A DNA stretch of 64,000 nucleotides from Verrucomicrobiales bacterium (GCA_016795385.1 JAEUHI010000062.1:62001-126000), one strand, 5' to 3'. Counted from the first letter of the stretch, positions 1 through 8,952 are shown. Notes: generated from the sequence alone by a model not told the origin. Translations and numbers: made by a program.

Positions 1-557
1 CGCATCCCGCGGATCGCGCCGAGGACGAGCGAGACCTGGGTCCAGGTGGTGACGCCGGGGATGGTCTTGAAGGTGTGTTTCAGCTCCAGATTCCCTCCGA
101 GCACGGCGGTGACGAGCCCGGGATTGAGGAAGAAATTCCGGAAGAAAATGAGGTGCGAGATGACGAAGACTGCCATCAGGAAATAATCGAAACGCTCGCT
201 CAGGAGCGTCTCGCCGAGCCGGGAGCCGGAGAGCTGCCGGGGATCGGTCAGGACGCGGGGACGCTGCCCGCGCATTCTCGTCCACAACTGGCCGAGCAAA
301 CCCGACTCCGCGATGCGCGCCCCGAGGAACAGCGCGACGATGGCGAAAAACGCGACCACAAAATCGCGCACGCCGTAGAAATGCTGGGCACGCGAGAGGG
401 TGACGGAGGAATCCGAAAAGGAAAAGATGACCAGTGCCGGGATCGAAGCGCCCAGCAGCATCAGCGAGGGCCGGGTCCACCAGGGCAGCCAGCCGCCGAC
501 CGGCGAGACGGCCGTCTTTTGGGGAGCATGATAGGATTTGCCGCGCAGCCTGTTCAT
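1..557 (-). CDS. Partial membrane protein of the exopolysaccharide locus (possible Wzy-like polymerase), cut by window edge
   Basis: This frame opens with ATG at 557 and stays open to base 1, so only about 185 N-terminal residues are visible. The start codon overlaps the stop of the flippase gene in an ATGA, which shows translational coupling and supports the start. Three hydrophobic segments are visible near residues 31-48, 66-83 and 125-141, separated by basic loops. The place downstream of Wzz-like and Wzx-like genes suggests an O-antigen-ligase or polymerase type membrane protein, but no diagnostic motif is seen in this fragment. The function is an inference from context; the reading frame itself is well supported. 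Confidence 0.75.
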   Translation of the reverse strand, partial: MNRLRGKSYHAPQKTAVSPVGGWLPWWTRPSLMLLGASIPALVIFSFSDSSVTLSRAQHFYGVRDFVVAFFAIVALFLGARIAESGLLGQLWTRMRGQRPRVLTDPRQLSGSRLGETLLSERFDYFLMAVFVISHLIFFRNFFLNPGLVTAVLGGNLELKHTFKTIPGVTTWTQVSLVLGAIRGM

Positions 558-1912
558 CCCTCCGCGGATTCCACCGCTCTCCGCTCCTGTTCTTTCATTT
601 TCGCCACCGCGTAGGCGACACCGAGGATCCCTTCGCCGAGGAAGGCGATCCCCATGGCGACGACCATGCCGACTCCGCCCATTTTGGGAATGAGAATGAA
701 AGATAGCCCCACGACGAGGACGAGCTTCAGCACGCCGAGCCGGGCGAGGAAGGTGGTGTGTCCGGTCATGAGCAGGAGGTAAGGCACCGGCCCCATCATC
801 AGCGAGATCAACTGGACGAGCAGCAGGAGCCGCAGGGCGCCGGCCCCATCGAGGAACTCATCGCCAAACACCGACATGACCGTCCCGGGGAAGATCATGC
901 CCACGCCGATGGGCAACCCGAGCACGAGCAAGGCAATGGCGATGGACTTGCCATACACCTTCATCACGGGGACGAGGGGACGTTTCAATTCGGCGGTCCG
1001 CGAAAGCGCGGGGGCGAAGACGCTGTGAATCGCCCCGGAGAGGACGACAAAAAGGATCGAAACGCGGAAGGCGGCGGTGAGGTGCGAGACCTCGGCCGCG
1101 GGCAACATCACGTCACAGATCGAGAGCGGGATGATGAAACCGAGGGCACCGAAGAGGCTGACGCAGCAGATCGGAAAACCTTCGCGGAGCAAGGTCTGGA
1201 ACCGCGACTTTTCCGGCCAGAGGACGAAACGATCCCGGAACGCACCGCCCGGTGCGAAACGGGCGAGCACGGCCCCGAGCACGAAGCTGCCGGTGTAGAG
1301 GGCGAGGATCTCCGTCGCGTCGAAGGCGACCGGTACGATCAGGGTCAAGGCGACGGCGATGCAAAACAACCCCGCCGGCAGAACGTGGCCGAAGATGCTG
1401 CCGAGGACGGGATGGGAGAGCCCTTTCAAGGCCTCGCCGTTGATCAAGGCGAGGGCGATGGCGCCTTGGGCAAACAGCGGCAGGAGATGCCAGAGCTGGA
1501 AACCCGCGCCCGTCTTGTCCGTCACGACGGCGAAAATCATCCACCCGATCCCGAGGAGGAAGGAAACGGCGAGCGACAAGGCCCGCAGATTGGCCACAAA
1601 AGCGGCGACGGCCCCCGGTCCCGTTCCTTCGAGCCGGGGCACGTTGCGAAGGGCGATTTGTTCGAGGCCATAGCTGGCGATCGGTCCCGAGGTCATCAAC
1701 ACGGATGTCCAAAAGAAGAAAAGAGCGCTCGGACCATCGCCGAGACTACGGGCGACCATGACGGTGCTGAGAAACTGGAAACCGGCACCTCCCATGCGCA
1801 CCACCGAGGGCATGAGGGTGTGAAGGACCTTCTCCAGGAAAATCCTCCCCGGGACCGGCCCGGTGTCGGACGGATCCAGCTCTCCCTCGACGGCGGTGTC
1901 AGTGGATACCAT
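554..1912 (-). CDS. Wzx-type polysaccharide flippase (MATE/MOP superfamily)
   Basis: The 452-residue protein is almost entirely hydrophobic, with about 12-14 predicted membrane segments and a short acidic N-terminus, the size and profile of the MOP flippase superfamily (Wzx, RfbX). Such proteins move undecaprenyl-linked repeat units from the inner to the outer face of the cytoplasmic membrane. It lies 15 bases after the Wzz-like gene on the same strand and overlaps the next membrane gene by four bases, so the three are probably cotranscribed. The C-terminus (KMKEQERRAVESAEG) is charged and cytoplasmic. The assignment rests on topology and neighbours, since flippases share little sequence. Confidence 0.8.
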   Translation of the reverse strand: MVSTDTAVEGELDPSDTGPVPGRIFLEKVLHTLMPSVVRMGGAGFQFLSTVMVARSLGDGPSALFFFWTSVLMTSGPIASYGLEQIALRNVPRLEGTGPGAVAAFVANLRALSLAVSFLLGIGWMIFAVVTDKTGAGFQLWHLLPLFAQGAIALALINGEALKGLSHPVLGSIFGHVLPAGLFCIAVALTLIVPVAFDATEILALYTGSFVLGAVLARFAPGGAFRDRFVLWPEKSRFQTLLREGFPICCVSLFGALGFIIPLSICDVMLPAAEVSHLTAAFRVSILFVVLSGAIHSVFAPALSRTAELKRPLVPVMKVYGKSIAIALLVLGLPIGVGMIFPGTVMSVFGDEFLDGAGALRLLLLVQLISLMMGPVPYLLLMTGHTTFLARLGVLKLVLVVGLSFILIPKMGGVGMVVAMGIAFLGEGILGVAYAVAKMKEQERRAVESAEG

Positions 1913-1927
1913 GTCTCGCTTCGCGGA

Positions 1928-3925
1928 TCAGGACTGCAGGATGACGGAGAGCGGACCATGGGTGCCGCGGGCGAGATGGGAGACGCTCTCCTCAATATCG
2001 CGCCGGGTGCCGTAATGGCGGTCGACAAGGACGAGATTCGCATCGGCCATCGGCGCGACGGCGGCGGGGATCTGGCTTTCCTGGGTGAAGGCGGTCGATT
2101 CGATGATGATGCGGTGGAAGCGGTGGCGGTGGGGGCTGAGCAATTGCCAGGTCTCCTGCGGGGCGATGAGGAAGCTCGAGGGCAGACGCAGGGTGTGGAG
2201 ATTCTCGGTTTGTGAGGCCATCGGCACGAGATTGACGGGCAGGTAGGGATCGCCGCCGGGCACGATCGAAACGAGCAAGGTCGGGCAGGCATGGAAGGCG
2301 GAAGCCGAGGCAAGACAGGCGGCGACCCGCAGGCCTTCATCATTTTCCCTCAATGAAGAGAGATGGAGAATGCCGGCACCGCGGTGCTCGGGCGAGAGGA
2401 GGACGCGGGTCATGGCATCCATCAACTGCCGGTCGGTGCCACCGCGCGCGGGCGTGGCAATTTCGGCGACGACCTTGGCGGCGAGGGTTTGCTCGACTTG
2501 GCGGCGGTTGGCGAAGGGCTTCGAACGCACCAGATCGAGGCCGACGAGGCCGGTGCAGAGAAGCCCGCCCATGACGAGCCCCACGAGTCCGGCGATGGGC
2601 TTGCTCGGCTTCGATGGCTTGTGCGCGACGATGGGCTCGGACATGAGACGGGTGACGTTGGTGGATTTCTCCGACTCGAGCGAGGTCTGCCCGATGCGCT
2701 CGCGGAGCGATTGGTGGATCTGCCACTCCGTCTCGACGCGCTGCTGGATGGCGCGGAACTGGGAACTCGCCGTCTTCACCCCGGTGAGCTGCGTCTGGAG
2801 CTCGGCGACGCGGTCGGTGAGCAGCTTTTCATTCGTGACGGAAGCCGCGTAATCGGCCTCGAGCGATTGTTTGAGATCGGTCGCGAGCGTCTTGAGTTGG
2901 GCATCGATCTCGTCGACACGGCTCTGGGCCTCGCGATAGCGAGGATGGGTCTCGGTATATTGGCCGCGGATGGAGGCGAGGGCGGCGTGCGCTCCATTGC
3001 GCTGGTTGAGGAGCTCGGAGACGTGCTCCGCTTCCGAGAATCCGCCGAGGTTGATGACTTTCAGCGGGTCCGTCGCCGGATCCACGTCGCGCAAGGTCTC
3101 GACACGGCTGCGGAGGTTGAAGACCTTGCTGGAGACGGCATTCAACTCCTCACCCATCTTGGTGAGCCTTTCGGCAAAGAGCTGGTGATCCTGCTCGACG
3201 GTGAGAGCGGGATTCTCGCGGCGGAAATTTTCGAGCTCTTTTTCCGCGTTGAGTGCGGTCTGGTAGGCTTGTTCGGCCCGGACGCGGAGATCGTCGGTGG
3301 AATGTCCGGCTTCTTTGCGTTTCTGATCACCGAGGAAGGTTTCAAATTCCTCGACAAAAGTCGCGGCGATGCGTTGGGCGCGCATCGGATCGGGATCGAG
3401 CACGGAGAGTTCGATGAGCCGGGTGGGACGGATGAGGCTGGCGGAGAACCGCTCCTTTCGCAGATCCTTGAGGAGGCGTGAATCGGGCACTTCTTCACCC
3501 GCGTCTTTCATCTTCTGCAGCGCCGGCGGGAGGAATCCACGCTCTTCACGGAGCTTCAATTTGTCGATCACCCGCAGCACCATCGAGTCGGAGATGATCG
3601 CTTTTTCCAGCGAGTTCAGCGAATCGAGATCCGACATGCTGGGACCGGTCGGCTGGATCTGGAGCGCCCGGTCGAACATCGGGTCGACAAAAACAAGGGC
3701 CTTGCTCTGGAAAAGCGGCGTCGCGACCAAATACACGTAGGCGAGCGCAACGGCGATGCAGGCCGCCGGGAGGAGGATCAGCCAAGGCAGCCGGCGTTTC
3801 AGGATCCCCACCAGGTCGTCGAGATCGAGGAGGGGCGTCACTTCGATGAGATCCCAATCGCCCTTGGCCGGCATTTCGGCGCGGGTGGCGGGACGGGGAC
3901 GGGTGCTGAGAGCGTGCGAGGTCAT
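1928..3925 (-). CDS. Wzz/GNVR chain-length protein fused to a degenerate BY-kinase-like domain
   Basis: This 665-residue protein has the layout of exopolysaccharide copolymerases: a first membrane segment near residues 47-67, a long coiled-coil periplasmic region, then a proline-rich KPSKPSKP motif just before a second membrane segment. These are Wzz and GNVR features. A cytoplasmic domain follows in the position of the bacterial tyrosine kinase, but the expected Walker A' motif (P-x-x-GKS/T) is replaced by SSLRENDEGLRV. A possible Walker B remnant reads RIIIEST, and no tyrosine cluster ends the protein. It is probably a polymer-length regulator with a non-catalytic ATPase fold. It heads the leftward part of the locus and diverges from the priming transferase at 4067. 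Confidence 0.85.
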   Translation of the reverse strand: MTSHALSTRPRPATRAEMPAKGDWDLIEVTPLLDLDDLVGILKRRLPWLILLPAACIAVALAYVYLVATPLFQSKALVFVDPMFDRALQIQPTGPSMSDLDSLNSLEKAIISDSMVLRVIDKLKLREERGFLPPALQKMKDAGEEVPDSRLLKDLRKERFSASLIRPTRLIELSVLDPDPMRAQRIAATFVEEFETFLGDQKRKEAGHSTDDLRVRAEQAYQTALNAEKELENFRRENPALTVEQDHQLFAERLTKMGEELNAVSSKVFNLRSRVETLRDVDPATDPLKVINLGGFSEAEHVSELLNQRNGAHAALASIRGQYTETHPRYREAQSRVDEIDAQLKTLATDLKQSLEADYAASVTNEKLLTDRVAELQTQLTGVKTASSQFRAIQQRVETEWQIHQSLRERIGQTSLESEKSTNVTRLMSEPIVAHKPSKPSKPIAGLVGLVMGGLLCTGLVGLDLVRSKPFANRRQVEQTLAAKVVAEIATPARGGTDRQLMDAMTRVLLSPEHRGAGILHLSSLRENDEGLRVAACLASASAFHACPTLLVSIVPGGDPYLPVNLVPMASQTENLHTLRLPSSFLIAPQETWQLLSPHRHRFHRIIIESTAFTQESQIPAAVAPMADANLVLVDRHYGTRRDIEESVSHLARGTHGPLSVILQS

Positions 3926-4028
3926 CGGTGCAGGGGAACGGTCGGATAATTTCCAGAAAAAGAAAAATTTTTTGAAATTTACTTGAAGGAATCACAAAAG
4001 CAATCAAAATATGAGAAGAATCGCAACT

Positions 4029-4057
4029 TTGATACTTAATTTTGAAAATTTGATACT
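4029..4057 (+). promoter_or_regulatory. Candidate sigma70-type promoter of the rightward exopolysaccharide genes
   Basis: TTGATA at 4029-4034 and GATACT at 4052-4057 are separated by 17 bases in a strikingly AT-rich stretch. The expected start of transcription, about 4063-4066, would sit directly on the ATG at 4067, so the message may be leaderless. The nonamer TTTGATACT occurs twice, at 4028 and 4049, exactly 21 bases apart, which would also suit a regulator binding one face of the helix. Visual matching only. Confidence 0.4.
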
Positions 4058-4066
4058 GAAGCAATT

Positions 4067-5497
4067 ATGATCTCTAACCGATATTATGGTTTGATCCGCC
4101 TGCACTACCTGCTCAAGATGCTGGGCAGCCTCTTCCTCTTTTGGGGAATCGTGTGGGTCCTGCACCTCGTCGTCTACGGGAGCGAACTTCAGCCGCGGAA
4201 CTATGCGTGGGTCTCGATCATCGTCCCGGCCGCGGCCATGATCGAATTCCTCGCCCGGGAGGATCGGCATCGCTCCCTCGGAGGGCTTTCCCGGCCGCAG
4301 GTCTGGGGGATCACCCAGCGCGAGATCCTCTTCGCCCTCGTCGCCATCTTCGGGGTGATCGTGATGAGCAAGGACGACCGCCTCTCCCGCACCTGCCTGG
4401 GACTTTTCATCGCTGGCTACGCGATCTGGGTCACCTGGATGAATTTCGTCGGTTACCGCCTCCTTCACCGCACGCTCTACGCGAAACCGCGTCGGGCCGA
4501 CGGAAGTATGAAGAGAGATCACGCCAACACCGTGGTGCTCGCCACTCCCCGCGAGATCGAACGCGATACCGCACTGCACATGACGAGTGATGTGCCGGGT
4601 GCCGAAGTGCTTGGTTATGTCACCTACGGCGGAGGCGCCGTGGCGACGATGCCTGCCTTTCCCGTGCTCGGGGATTTCGCGAACCTCCGCGACATCTGCC
4701 GCGCCTGCCACGCGCGTCTCCTTCTCGCCCTCGGACTCGAGGATCAGCCCGATCTGATCCGTTCGCTCCAGGCCCTCTGCGATTCGCTGGGGATGCGCCT
4801 CATCTGGGTGGACGACAAAGAAGAGCACTTCGACGGCAATCTCGACGCGCGCCGCTCCGGATCGCGCCTGATCCTCACCAATTGGCGTGAACCACTCGAA
4901 GATCCCATGAACCGGGTCATCAAACGCACCGGCGACCTTCTCATCTCGGGATTGGTCACCATCACCGTGCTGCCCGCTCTCTGCGTCTTTGCCAAAACGC
5001 TGCAACTGATCCACTCGCCCGGACCGCTCTTCTACAAACAGAAGCGCACCGGACGCGACGGCGAGGTCTTCGAAGTGCTGAAATTCCGCACCATGCACGT
5101 GAATGACACGCCAGGAAAACAGGCCGTCGTCGGCGACTCGCGCATCTACCCCGGCGGCGCCTTCCTCCGCAAGAGCAGTCTCGATGAGATGCCCCAATTC
5201 TGGAACGTGCTCATGGGTCAAATGAGCGTGGTCGGCCCGCGTCCGCACTTCGTCGATCACGATCACCAGTTCGCCGACCTCGTCGACGACTACTGGGTGC
5301 GGCATTTCACCAAGCCCGGCATCACCGGCCTCGCCCAGGTGAAGGGCTGCCGTGGCGAAACCGATACGCCGATGAAGGTCCGGCACCGCGTCCGTCTCGA
5401 CCATTTCTATCTGCGCCATTGGTCCCCGCTGATGGACGTCTGCATCCTCTGCGACACCGCCCTCCAGGTCGTCTTCCCTCCCCGCTCCGCCCGCTGA
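4067..5497 (+). CDS. Polyprenyl glycosylphosphotransferase (WbaP/EpsE-like priming enzyme)
   Basis: This 476-residue enzyme should transfer the first sugar phosphate to undecaprenyl phosphate at the cytoplasmic membrane. The N-terminal third has four hydrophobic segments, followed by a CoA-binding-like region and, from about residue 286, a bacterial sugar transferase domain. That domain starts with a membrane hairpin (DLLISGLVTITVLPALCVF) and carries the family blocks KFRTMH (339-344), SLDEMPQFWNVL (371-382) and VGPRPH (389-394). The length fits two-domain family members. It is divergent from the Wzz gene and runs into a glycosyltransferase 44 bases later. No Shine-Dalgarno sequence is seen before the ATG, in line with a leaderless message. 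Confidence 0.93.
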   Translation: MISNRYYGLIRLHYLLKMLGSLFLFWGIVWVLHLVVYGSELQPRNYAWVSIIVPAAAMIEFLAREDRHRSLGGLSRPQVWGITQREILFALVAIFGVIVMSKDDRLSRTCLGLFIAGYAIWVTWMNFVGYRLLHRTLYAKPRRADGSMKRDHANTVVLATPREIERDTALHMTSDVPGAEVLGYVTYGGGAVATMPAFPVLGDFANLRDICRACHARLLLALGLEDQPDLIRSLQALCDSLGMRLIWVDDKEEHFDGNLDARRSGSRLILTNWREPLEDPMNRVIKRTGDLLISGLVTITVLPALCVFAKTLQLIHSPGPLFYKQKRTGRDGEVFEVLKFRTMHVNDTPGKQAVVGDSRIYPGGAFLRKSSLDEMPQFWNVLMGQMSVVGPRPHFVDHDHQFADLVDDYWVRHFTKPGITGLAQVKGCRGETDTPMKVRHRVRLDHFYLRHWSPLMDVCILCDTALQVVFPPRSAR

Positions 5498-5541
5498 CCC
5501 CCTGCCTCCGGTCACTCTCCCACCCTCGCCTTTTTTTACCC

Positions 5542-6750
5542 ATGAACGCCACCGCCACTCTCGCCGATCCCTCGGATCTCGTCCTCGTCCACGACTTCCT
5601 CATCCAGATGGGTGGAGCCGAAAAAGTCGTCGAGGTCATGGCCGAGGCCTATCCCGCGGCACCCATCTACACCAGCGCGACGATGGGACCGAATCTCTTC
5701 CCCGCCTTCCGCTCGAACCGTGTCGTGAATACCTGGATGCAGCGCCTCCCCGGCATGCAGAAGCTCCACAAGAAGCTCTTCTTCCTTTATCCCCTCGCCT
5801 TCCGCACCCTCCGCGCTCCGGCCGGCAAGCTCGCCTGGATCAGCAGCAGCAGCTTCTCGAAATGGCTGCCGAAGCCCCGCGGCGCGAGGTTCGTCTGCTA
5901 CTGCCACACGCCTCCGCGCTATTTCTGGAATCCCGACGAATACCTCGAGAACGAGATCGCCAATCCCCACCTTCGTCGTTTTGTCAGGATGTTGATGCCG
6001 CTCTTCCGATGGAGTGATCTCCGCCAGAGCCGCAAGATCGACCTCTTCATCGCGAACTCGCAAAACGTGCGCCGCCGCATCCGCGAGTGCTACGGACGCA
6101 ACAGCGTCGTCGTTTATCCTCCCGTCGACGTCGAGCGTTTCCAGGTCGGCGAGCGGAGCGATGATTTTTATCTCATTGTCTCGCGCCTCGTCGCCTACAA
6201 GCGCATCGATCTCGCGGTGCAGGCCTTCACCGCCCTCGGCAAGCGCCTCGTCATCATCGGCGATGGACCCGACCGCGCCCGCCTCGAGGCCATGGCCGGA
6301 CCAACCATCGAGTTCCTCGGCCGGGCCGCGGATGAGGTCGTCACCGAAAAGATGGCGACGTGCCGGGCCTACGTCTTCCCCGGCAGCGAGGACTTCGGGA
6401 TCGTCCCGGTCGAAGCCCAGGCCTGTGGCAAACCTGTCATCGCCTTCCGCGATGGGGGCGCCCTCGAAACCGTCGTCGAGGGCAAGACCGGTGTTTTCTT
6501 CGATCACGCCGACGCCGATTCCCTCGCCAGAGCCGTGCGTGAACTCGAGTCCCGCGAATGGGATCCCCGCCGCATCCGACGGAATGCCGAGCGGTTCTCC
6601 ACCGAGCGGTTCCTCGACGAGACCCGCAACCTCCTCGCCCGCGTCGCCGAATCAACACCCTCGTCGGTGCTGGAAGAGCGCTACGAGCGCAAGCCCATCC
6701 ACACCGCCGAACCGCGCGCGGTGGAGGGGTCGGAGCTGGGCCGGGTTTGA
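5542..6750 (+). CDS. GT4-family glycosyltransferase of the exopolysaccharide locus
   Basis: The 402-residue protein has the GT-B layout. The N-terminal block LVHDFLIQMGGAEKV is typical of WbaZ-like mannosyltransferases, and the C-terminal nucleotide-sugar region contains GSEDFGIVPVEAQACGKPV near residues 281-299, the E-x7-E signature of retaining GT4 enzymes. The frame is open 41 codons further upstream, but the ATG at 5542 is chosen because it gives the family N-terminus and follows the priming transferase gene. It probably adds the second or a later sugar to the lipid-linked repeat unit. Sugar specificity cannot be read from the sequence. Confidence 0.9.
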   Translation: MNATATLADPSDLVLVHDFLIQMGGAEKVVEVMAEAYPAAPIYTSATMGPNLFPAFRSNRVVNTWMQRLPGMQKLHKKLFFLYPLAFRTLRAPAGKLAWISSSSFSKWLPKPRGARFVCYCHTPPRYFWNPDEYLENEIANPHLRRFVRMLMPLFRWSDLRQSRKIDLFIANSQNVRRRIRECYGRNSVVVYPPVDVERFQVGERSDDFYLIVSRLVAYKRIDLAVQAFTALGKRLVIIGDGPDRARLEAMAGPTIEFLGRAADEVVTEKMATCRAYVFPGSEDFGIVPVEAQACGKPVIAFRDGGALETVVEGKTGVFFDHADADSLARAVRELESREWDPRRIRRNAERFSTERFLDETRNLLARVAESTPSSVLEERYERKPIHTAEPRAVEGSELGRV

Positions 6751-6887
6751 GTGAGAAGGCGGCGCAAGAACCGCCCGATCGGGCTCACACCGCCATTTTC
6801 CAATCGTTCACCGCACCCGCACTGGCCGAAATCCCAGGCGGGTCGATTCGCGATAAGATTTGTCTCCCTATTGCCACTTGCCAAACC

Positions 6888-6909
6888 TTGAAACTTTGCC
6901 AATTTTCAA
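6888..6909. promoter_or_regulatory. Candidate ArsR operator (inverted repeat)
   Basis: TTGAAA at 6888-6893 and TTTCAA at 6904-6909 form a perfect 6-base inverted repeat with a 10-base spacer, 11 bases before the arsR ATG. ArsR-family repressors bind imperfect inverted repeats around their own promoter, so an autoregulatory site is plausible. Two TTGCCA hexamers just upstream could serve as -35 elements, but no convincing -10 is paired with them. Confidence 0.35.
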
Positions 6910-6920
6910 AATACAAAACC

Positions 6921-7238
6921 ATGAGCACCTCCGCCTGCTGCACCCCTCCCAAAACTCCGGCCGATTTCCGGGCGGCTTCGGCGGTCTTCAAGGCGCTCTC
7001 GAATCCGAACCGGCTCCTCATCGTTGATGCGCTCGGCTCGGGGGAACGCTGCGTCGCCGACCTCACCGCCCTCGTCGGACTCGATATGTCCACCGTCTCG
7101 AACCATCTTGCCGTCCTCCGCAACGTCGGCATCCTCAAGGACGAACGCCGCGGTACGCAGGTCTTTTATTCGCTGCGCAAACCCTGCCTCCTCAACCTCT
7201 TCTGCTGCCTCGACGAATTCCACGGAGTCGAAGGCTGA
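6921..7238 (+). CDS. arsR: ArsR-family metalloregulatory repressor
   Basis: This 105-residue winged helix protein is a normal-length ArsR/SmtB repressor. The recognition region reads LVGLDMSTVSNHLAVLRNVGIL, followed by the wing GTQVFYSL. Cysteines that could bind arsenite occur at the N-terminus (SACC), before the recognition helix (ERCVADL) and near the C-terminus (PCLLNLFCC); the canonical ELCVCDL box is altered, which is common in environmental ArsR proteins. The frame extends upstream, but the ATG at 6921 gives a standard start. The next two genes encode an arsenite exporter and an arsenate reductase, so it should repress the operon and release DNA when As(III) binds. Confidence 0.93.
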   Translation: MSTSACCTPPKTPADFRAASAVFKALSNPNRLLIVDALGSGERCVADLTALVGLDMSTVSNHLAVLRNVGILKDERRGTQVFYSLRKPCLLNLFCCLDEFHGVEG

Positions 7239-7253
7239 ACCGGATCCTGACAA

Positions 7254-7342
7254 GGGAATGGGGACAAAGGAATTCCAATCCAGATCCAGACCCATCCTAA
7301 CATTCCCCTGTCCCCATTCCCCTGTCCCCATTCCCCTGTCCC
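7254..7342. repeat. Tandem 14-bp repeat with an inverted copy between arsR and acr3
   Basis: Three exact copies of CATTCCCCTGTCCC lie at 7301-7314, 7315-7328 and 7329-7342. The reverse complement GGGAATGGGGACA occurs at 7254-7266, so a 13-bp stem can form with either of two partner sites (7309-7321 or 7323-7335). The element sits in the arsR-acr3 spacer of an operon otherwise packed tightly. It may be a mobile intergenic repeat or a site that tunes acr3 expression. Confidence 0.85.
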
Positions 7343-7363
7343 AAATCTTTCCCATCCCCTGCC

Positions 7364-8494
7364 ATGAGCACCAATTCCCAATCCATGGCTTTCTTCGAGC
7401 GCCATCTCACCCTCTGGGTCGGTCTCTGCATCGTCGCCGGGATCGCTCTTGGAAAGCTCGCCCCGGGGCTCGCGGCCTCGCTCGACGGCATGGCCCTGAT
7501 GGTGAACGGAGCGCCCGTCGTCTCGATCCCGATCGCGATCTGCCTCTTTTTCATGATGTATCCCATCATGGTGAAAATCGACTTCGGCGAGGTCGTCGCG
7601 GCGGGACGCAATCCCCGGCCGGTGCTGCTGACCCTCTTCGTGAACTGGGCGGTGAAACCTTTCACGATGCTGGCGATCGCGACGCTTTTCCTCGGGGTCT
7701 GGTTCAAGGATCTGCTGCCCGGCACCGAGGTCGTGAAGGACGGCAGCACGGTCGAGCTCTATCGTTCCTACATCGCCGGTGCGATCCTCCTCGGCATCGC
7801 CCCCTGCACCGCAATGGTGCTGGTCTGGGGTCACCTCGCCCGCGGCAACGCCGGCCTGACCCTGGTGATGGTGGCGGTCAATTCCCTGACGATGCTCCTT
7901 CTCTACGGAGTGCTCGGCGCGTGGCTCCTCGGAGTGAACCAGATGCCGGTGCCGTGGGAGGCGCTGCTGCTCTCGGTCGGCGTCTACGTGGCCCTGCCGC
8001 TCGTGGCGGGCTATTTCTCGCGGAAATGGATTCTGCGGGCGAAGGGCGCGGAGTGGTTCCGCGAAAAATTCCTCCATTGGCTCACGCCCGTGTCAATCAC
8101 GGCCCTGCTCGCGACGCTGGTGCTGCTCTTCAGCTTCAAGGGTGAAACGATCCTCGCCAATCCCCTGACGATCCTCTGGATCGCGATCCCCCTGACGATC
8201 CAGACGCTGCTGATCTTCGGGATCACCTACCTCGCGGCGAAGTGGCTGAAATTCTCCTACGAGGACGCCGCCCCTTCCGCCCTCATCGGCGCCTCCAACC
8301 ACTTCGAGGTCGCCATCGCCACGGCGGTGATGCTCTTCGGTCTCGGTTCCGGCGCGGCCCTCGCCACGGTGGTCGGGGTGCTCATCGAGGTGCCCCTGAT
8401 GCTCTTCCTCGTCCGTGTCTGCCAGCGAACCCGTGGTGGGTTTGTCAGGAAGCCGGACGCCTCAACCGATCCCCTTTCTTCCCCATGTCCATGA
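7364..8494 (+). CDS. acr3: Arsenite efflux permease, ACR3 family
   Basis: The 376-residue protein has about ten membrane segments and belongs to the BASS superfamily like Acr3. The conserved Cys of the family is present at residue 148 in GIAPCTAMVLVW, and the motifs NWAVKPF and GHLARGNAGLTLV match Acr3 blocks. It extrudes As(OH)3 across the cytoplasmic membrane using the proton gradient. It follows arsR and its last codons overlap the arsC start in ATGA, so coupled translation is likely. The N-terminus has a polar run (MSTNSQSM) before the first membrane helix, giving the ATG at 7364 a normal start. Confidence 0.95.
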   Translation: MSTNSQSMAFFERHLTLWVGLCIVAGIALGKLAPGLAASLDGMALMVNGAPVVSIPIAICLFFMMYPIMVKIDFGEVVAAGRNPRPVLLTLFVNWAVKPFTMLAIATLFLGVWFKDLLPGTEVVKDGSTVELYRSYIAGAILLGIAPCTAMVLVWGHLARGNAGLTLVMVAVNSLTMLLLYGVLGAWLLGVNQMPVPWEALLLSVGVYVALPLVAGYFSRKWILRAKGAEWFREKFLHWLTPVSITALLATLVLLFSFKGETILANPLTILWIAIPLTIQTLLIFGITYLAAKWLKFSYEDAAPSALIGASNHFEVAIATAVMLFGLGSGAALATVVGVLIEVPLMLFLVRVCQRTRGGFVRKPDASTDPLSSPCP

Positions 8495-8922
8495 AACCGC
8501 TCATCCTCGTCCTCTGCACCGGCAACTCGTGCCGCTCCCATCTCGCCGAAGGTCTCCTCCGCGCCGCGCTCGGCGACGGCTTCGAAGTCGCCAGCGCCGG
8601 ATCGAATCCCGCGGGTTACGTCCACCCCCTCGCGATCCGCGCGATGGAGGAGATCGGGATCGATCTGGCGGGACACCATTCCAAGCACCTCGATGAGTTC
8701 CTCGATCGCGAGGTGGAGACGGTGATCACGGTCTGCGGCAACGCCGACCAGGCCTGCCCGGTCTTTCCTGGTCAGGCGAACCGCCATCACTGGCCCTTCG
8801 ACGATCCCGCCCACGCCACCGGCACGGAGGAGGAACAGCTCGCCGTCTTCCGGCGCGTGCGCGACGAGATCTCGCGGGTCTTCGGAGCGTATGCGGCGGG
8901 GCGATTGGATGGGCGGAAGTGA
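8491..8922 (+). CDS. arsC: Arsenate reductase, thioredoxin-coupled low-MW phosphatase type
   Basis: This 143-residue protein starts with the catalytic P-loop C9-TGNSC-R15 of low molecular weight tyrosine phosphatases. Cysteines fall at positions 82 and 89 (VCGNADQACP), the same pattern as the redox relay Cys82/Cys89 of staphylococcal ArsC, which points to a thioredoxin-linked arsenate reductase rather than a phosphatase. It reduces As(V) to As(III) for export by Acr3. I chose the ATG at 8491, which overlaps the acr3 stop in ATGA; an ATG at 8485 would add two residues. It completes a three-gene arsenic operon. Confidence 0.94.
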   Translation: MKPLILVLCTGNSCRSHLAEGLLRAALGDGFEVASAGSNPAGYVHPLAIRAMEEIGIDLAGHHSKHLDEFLDREVETVITVCGNADQACPVFPGQANRHHWPFDDPAHATGTEEEQLAVFRRVRDEISRVFGAYAAGRLDGRK

Positions 8923-8952
8923 ACCCCGACCCGACAGGGTTGCCCCTGACAC

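Noticed and set aside
758..2215. 485-codon plus-strand frame over the flippase gene
   Set aside because: Opposite-strand frame of a clear membrane protein; rich in Glu/Arg/Gly/His as expected from reading hydrophobic codons backwards.
4004..5515. 503-codon frame antisense to the priming transferase
   Set aside because: The transferase has all family motifs; the antisense product is charged and repetitive with no recognisable fold.
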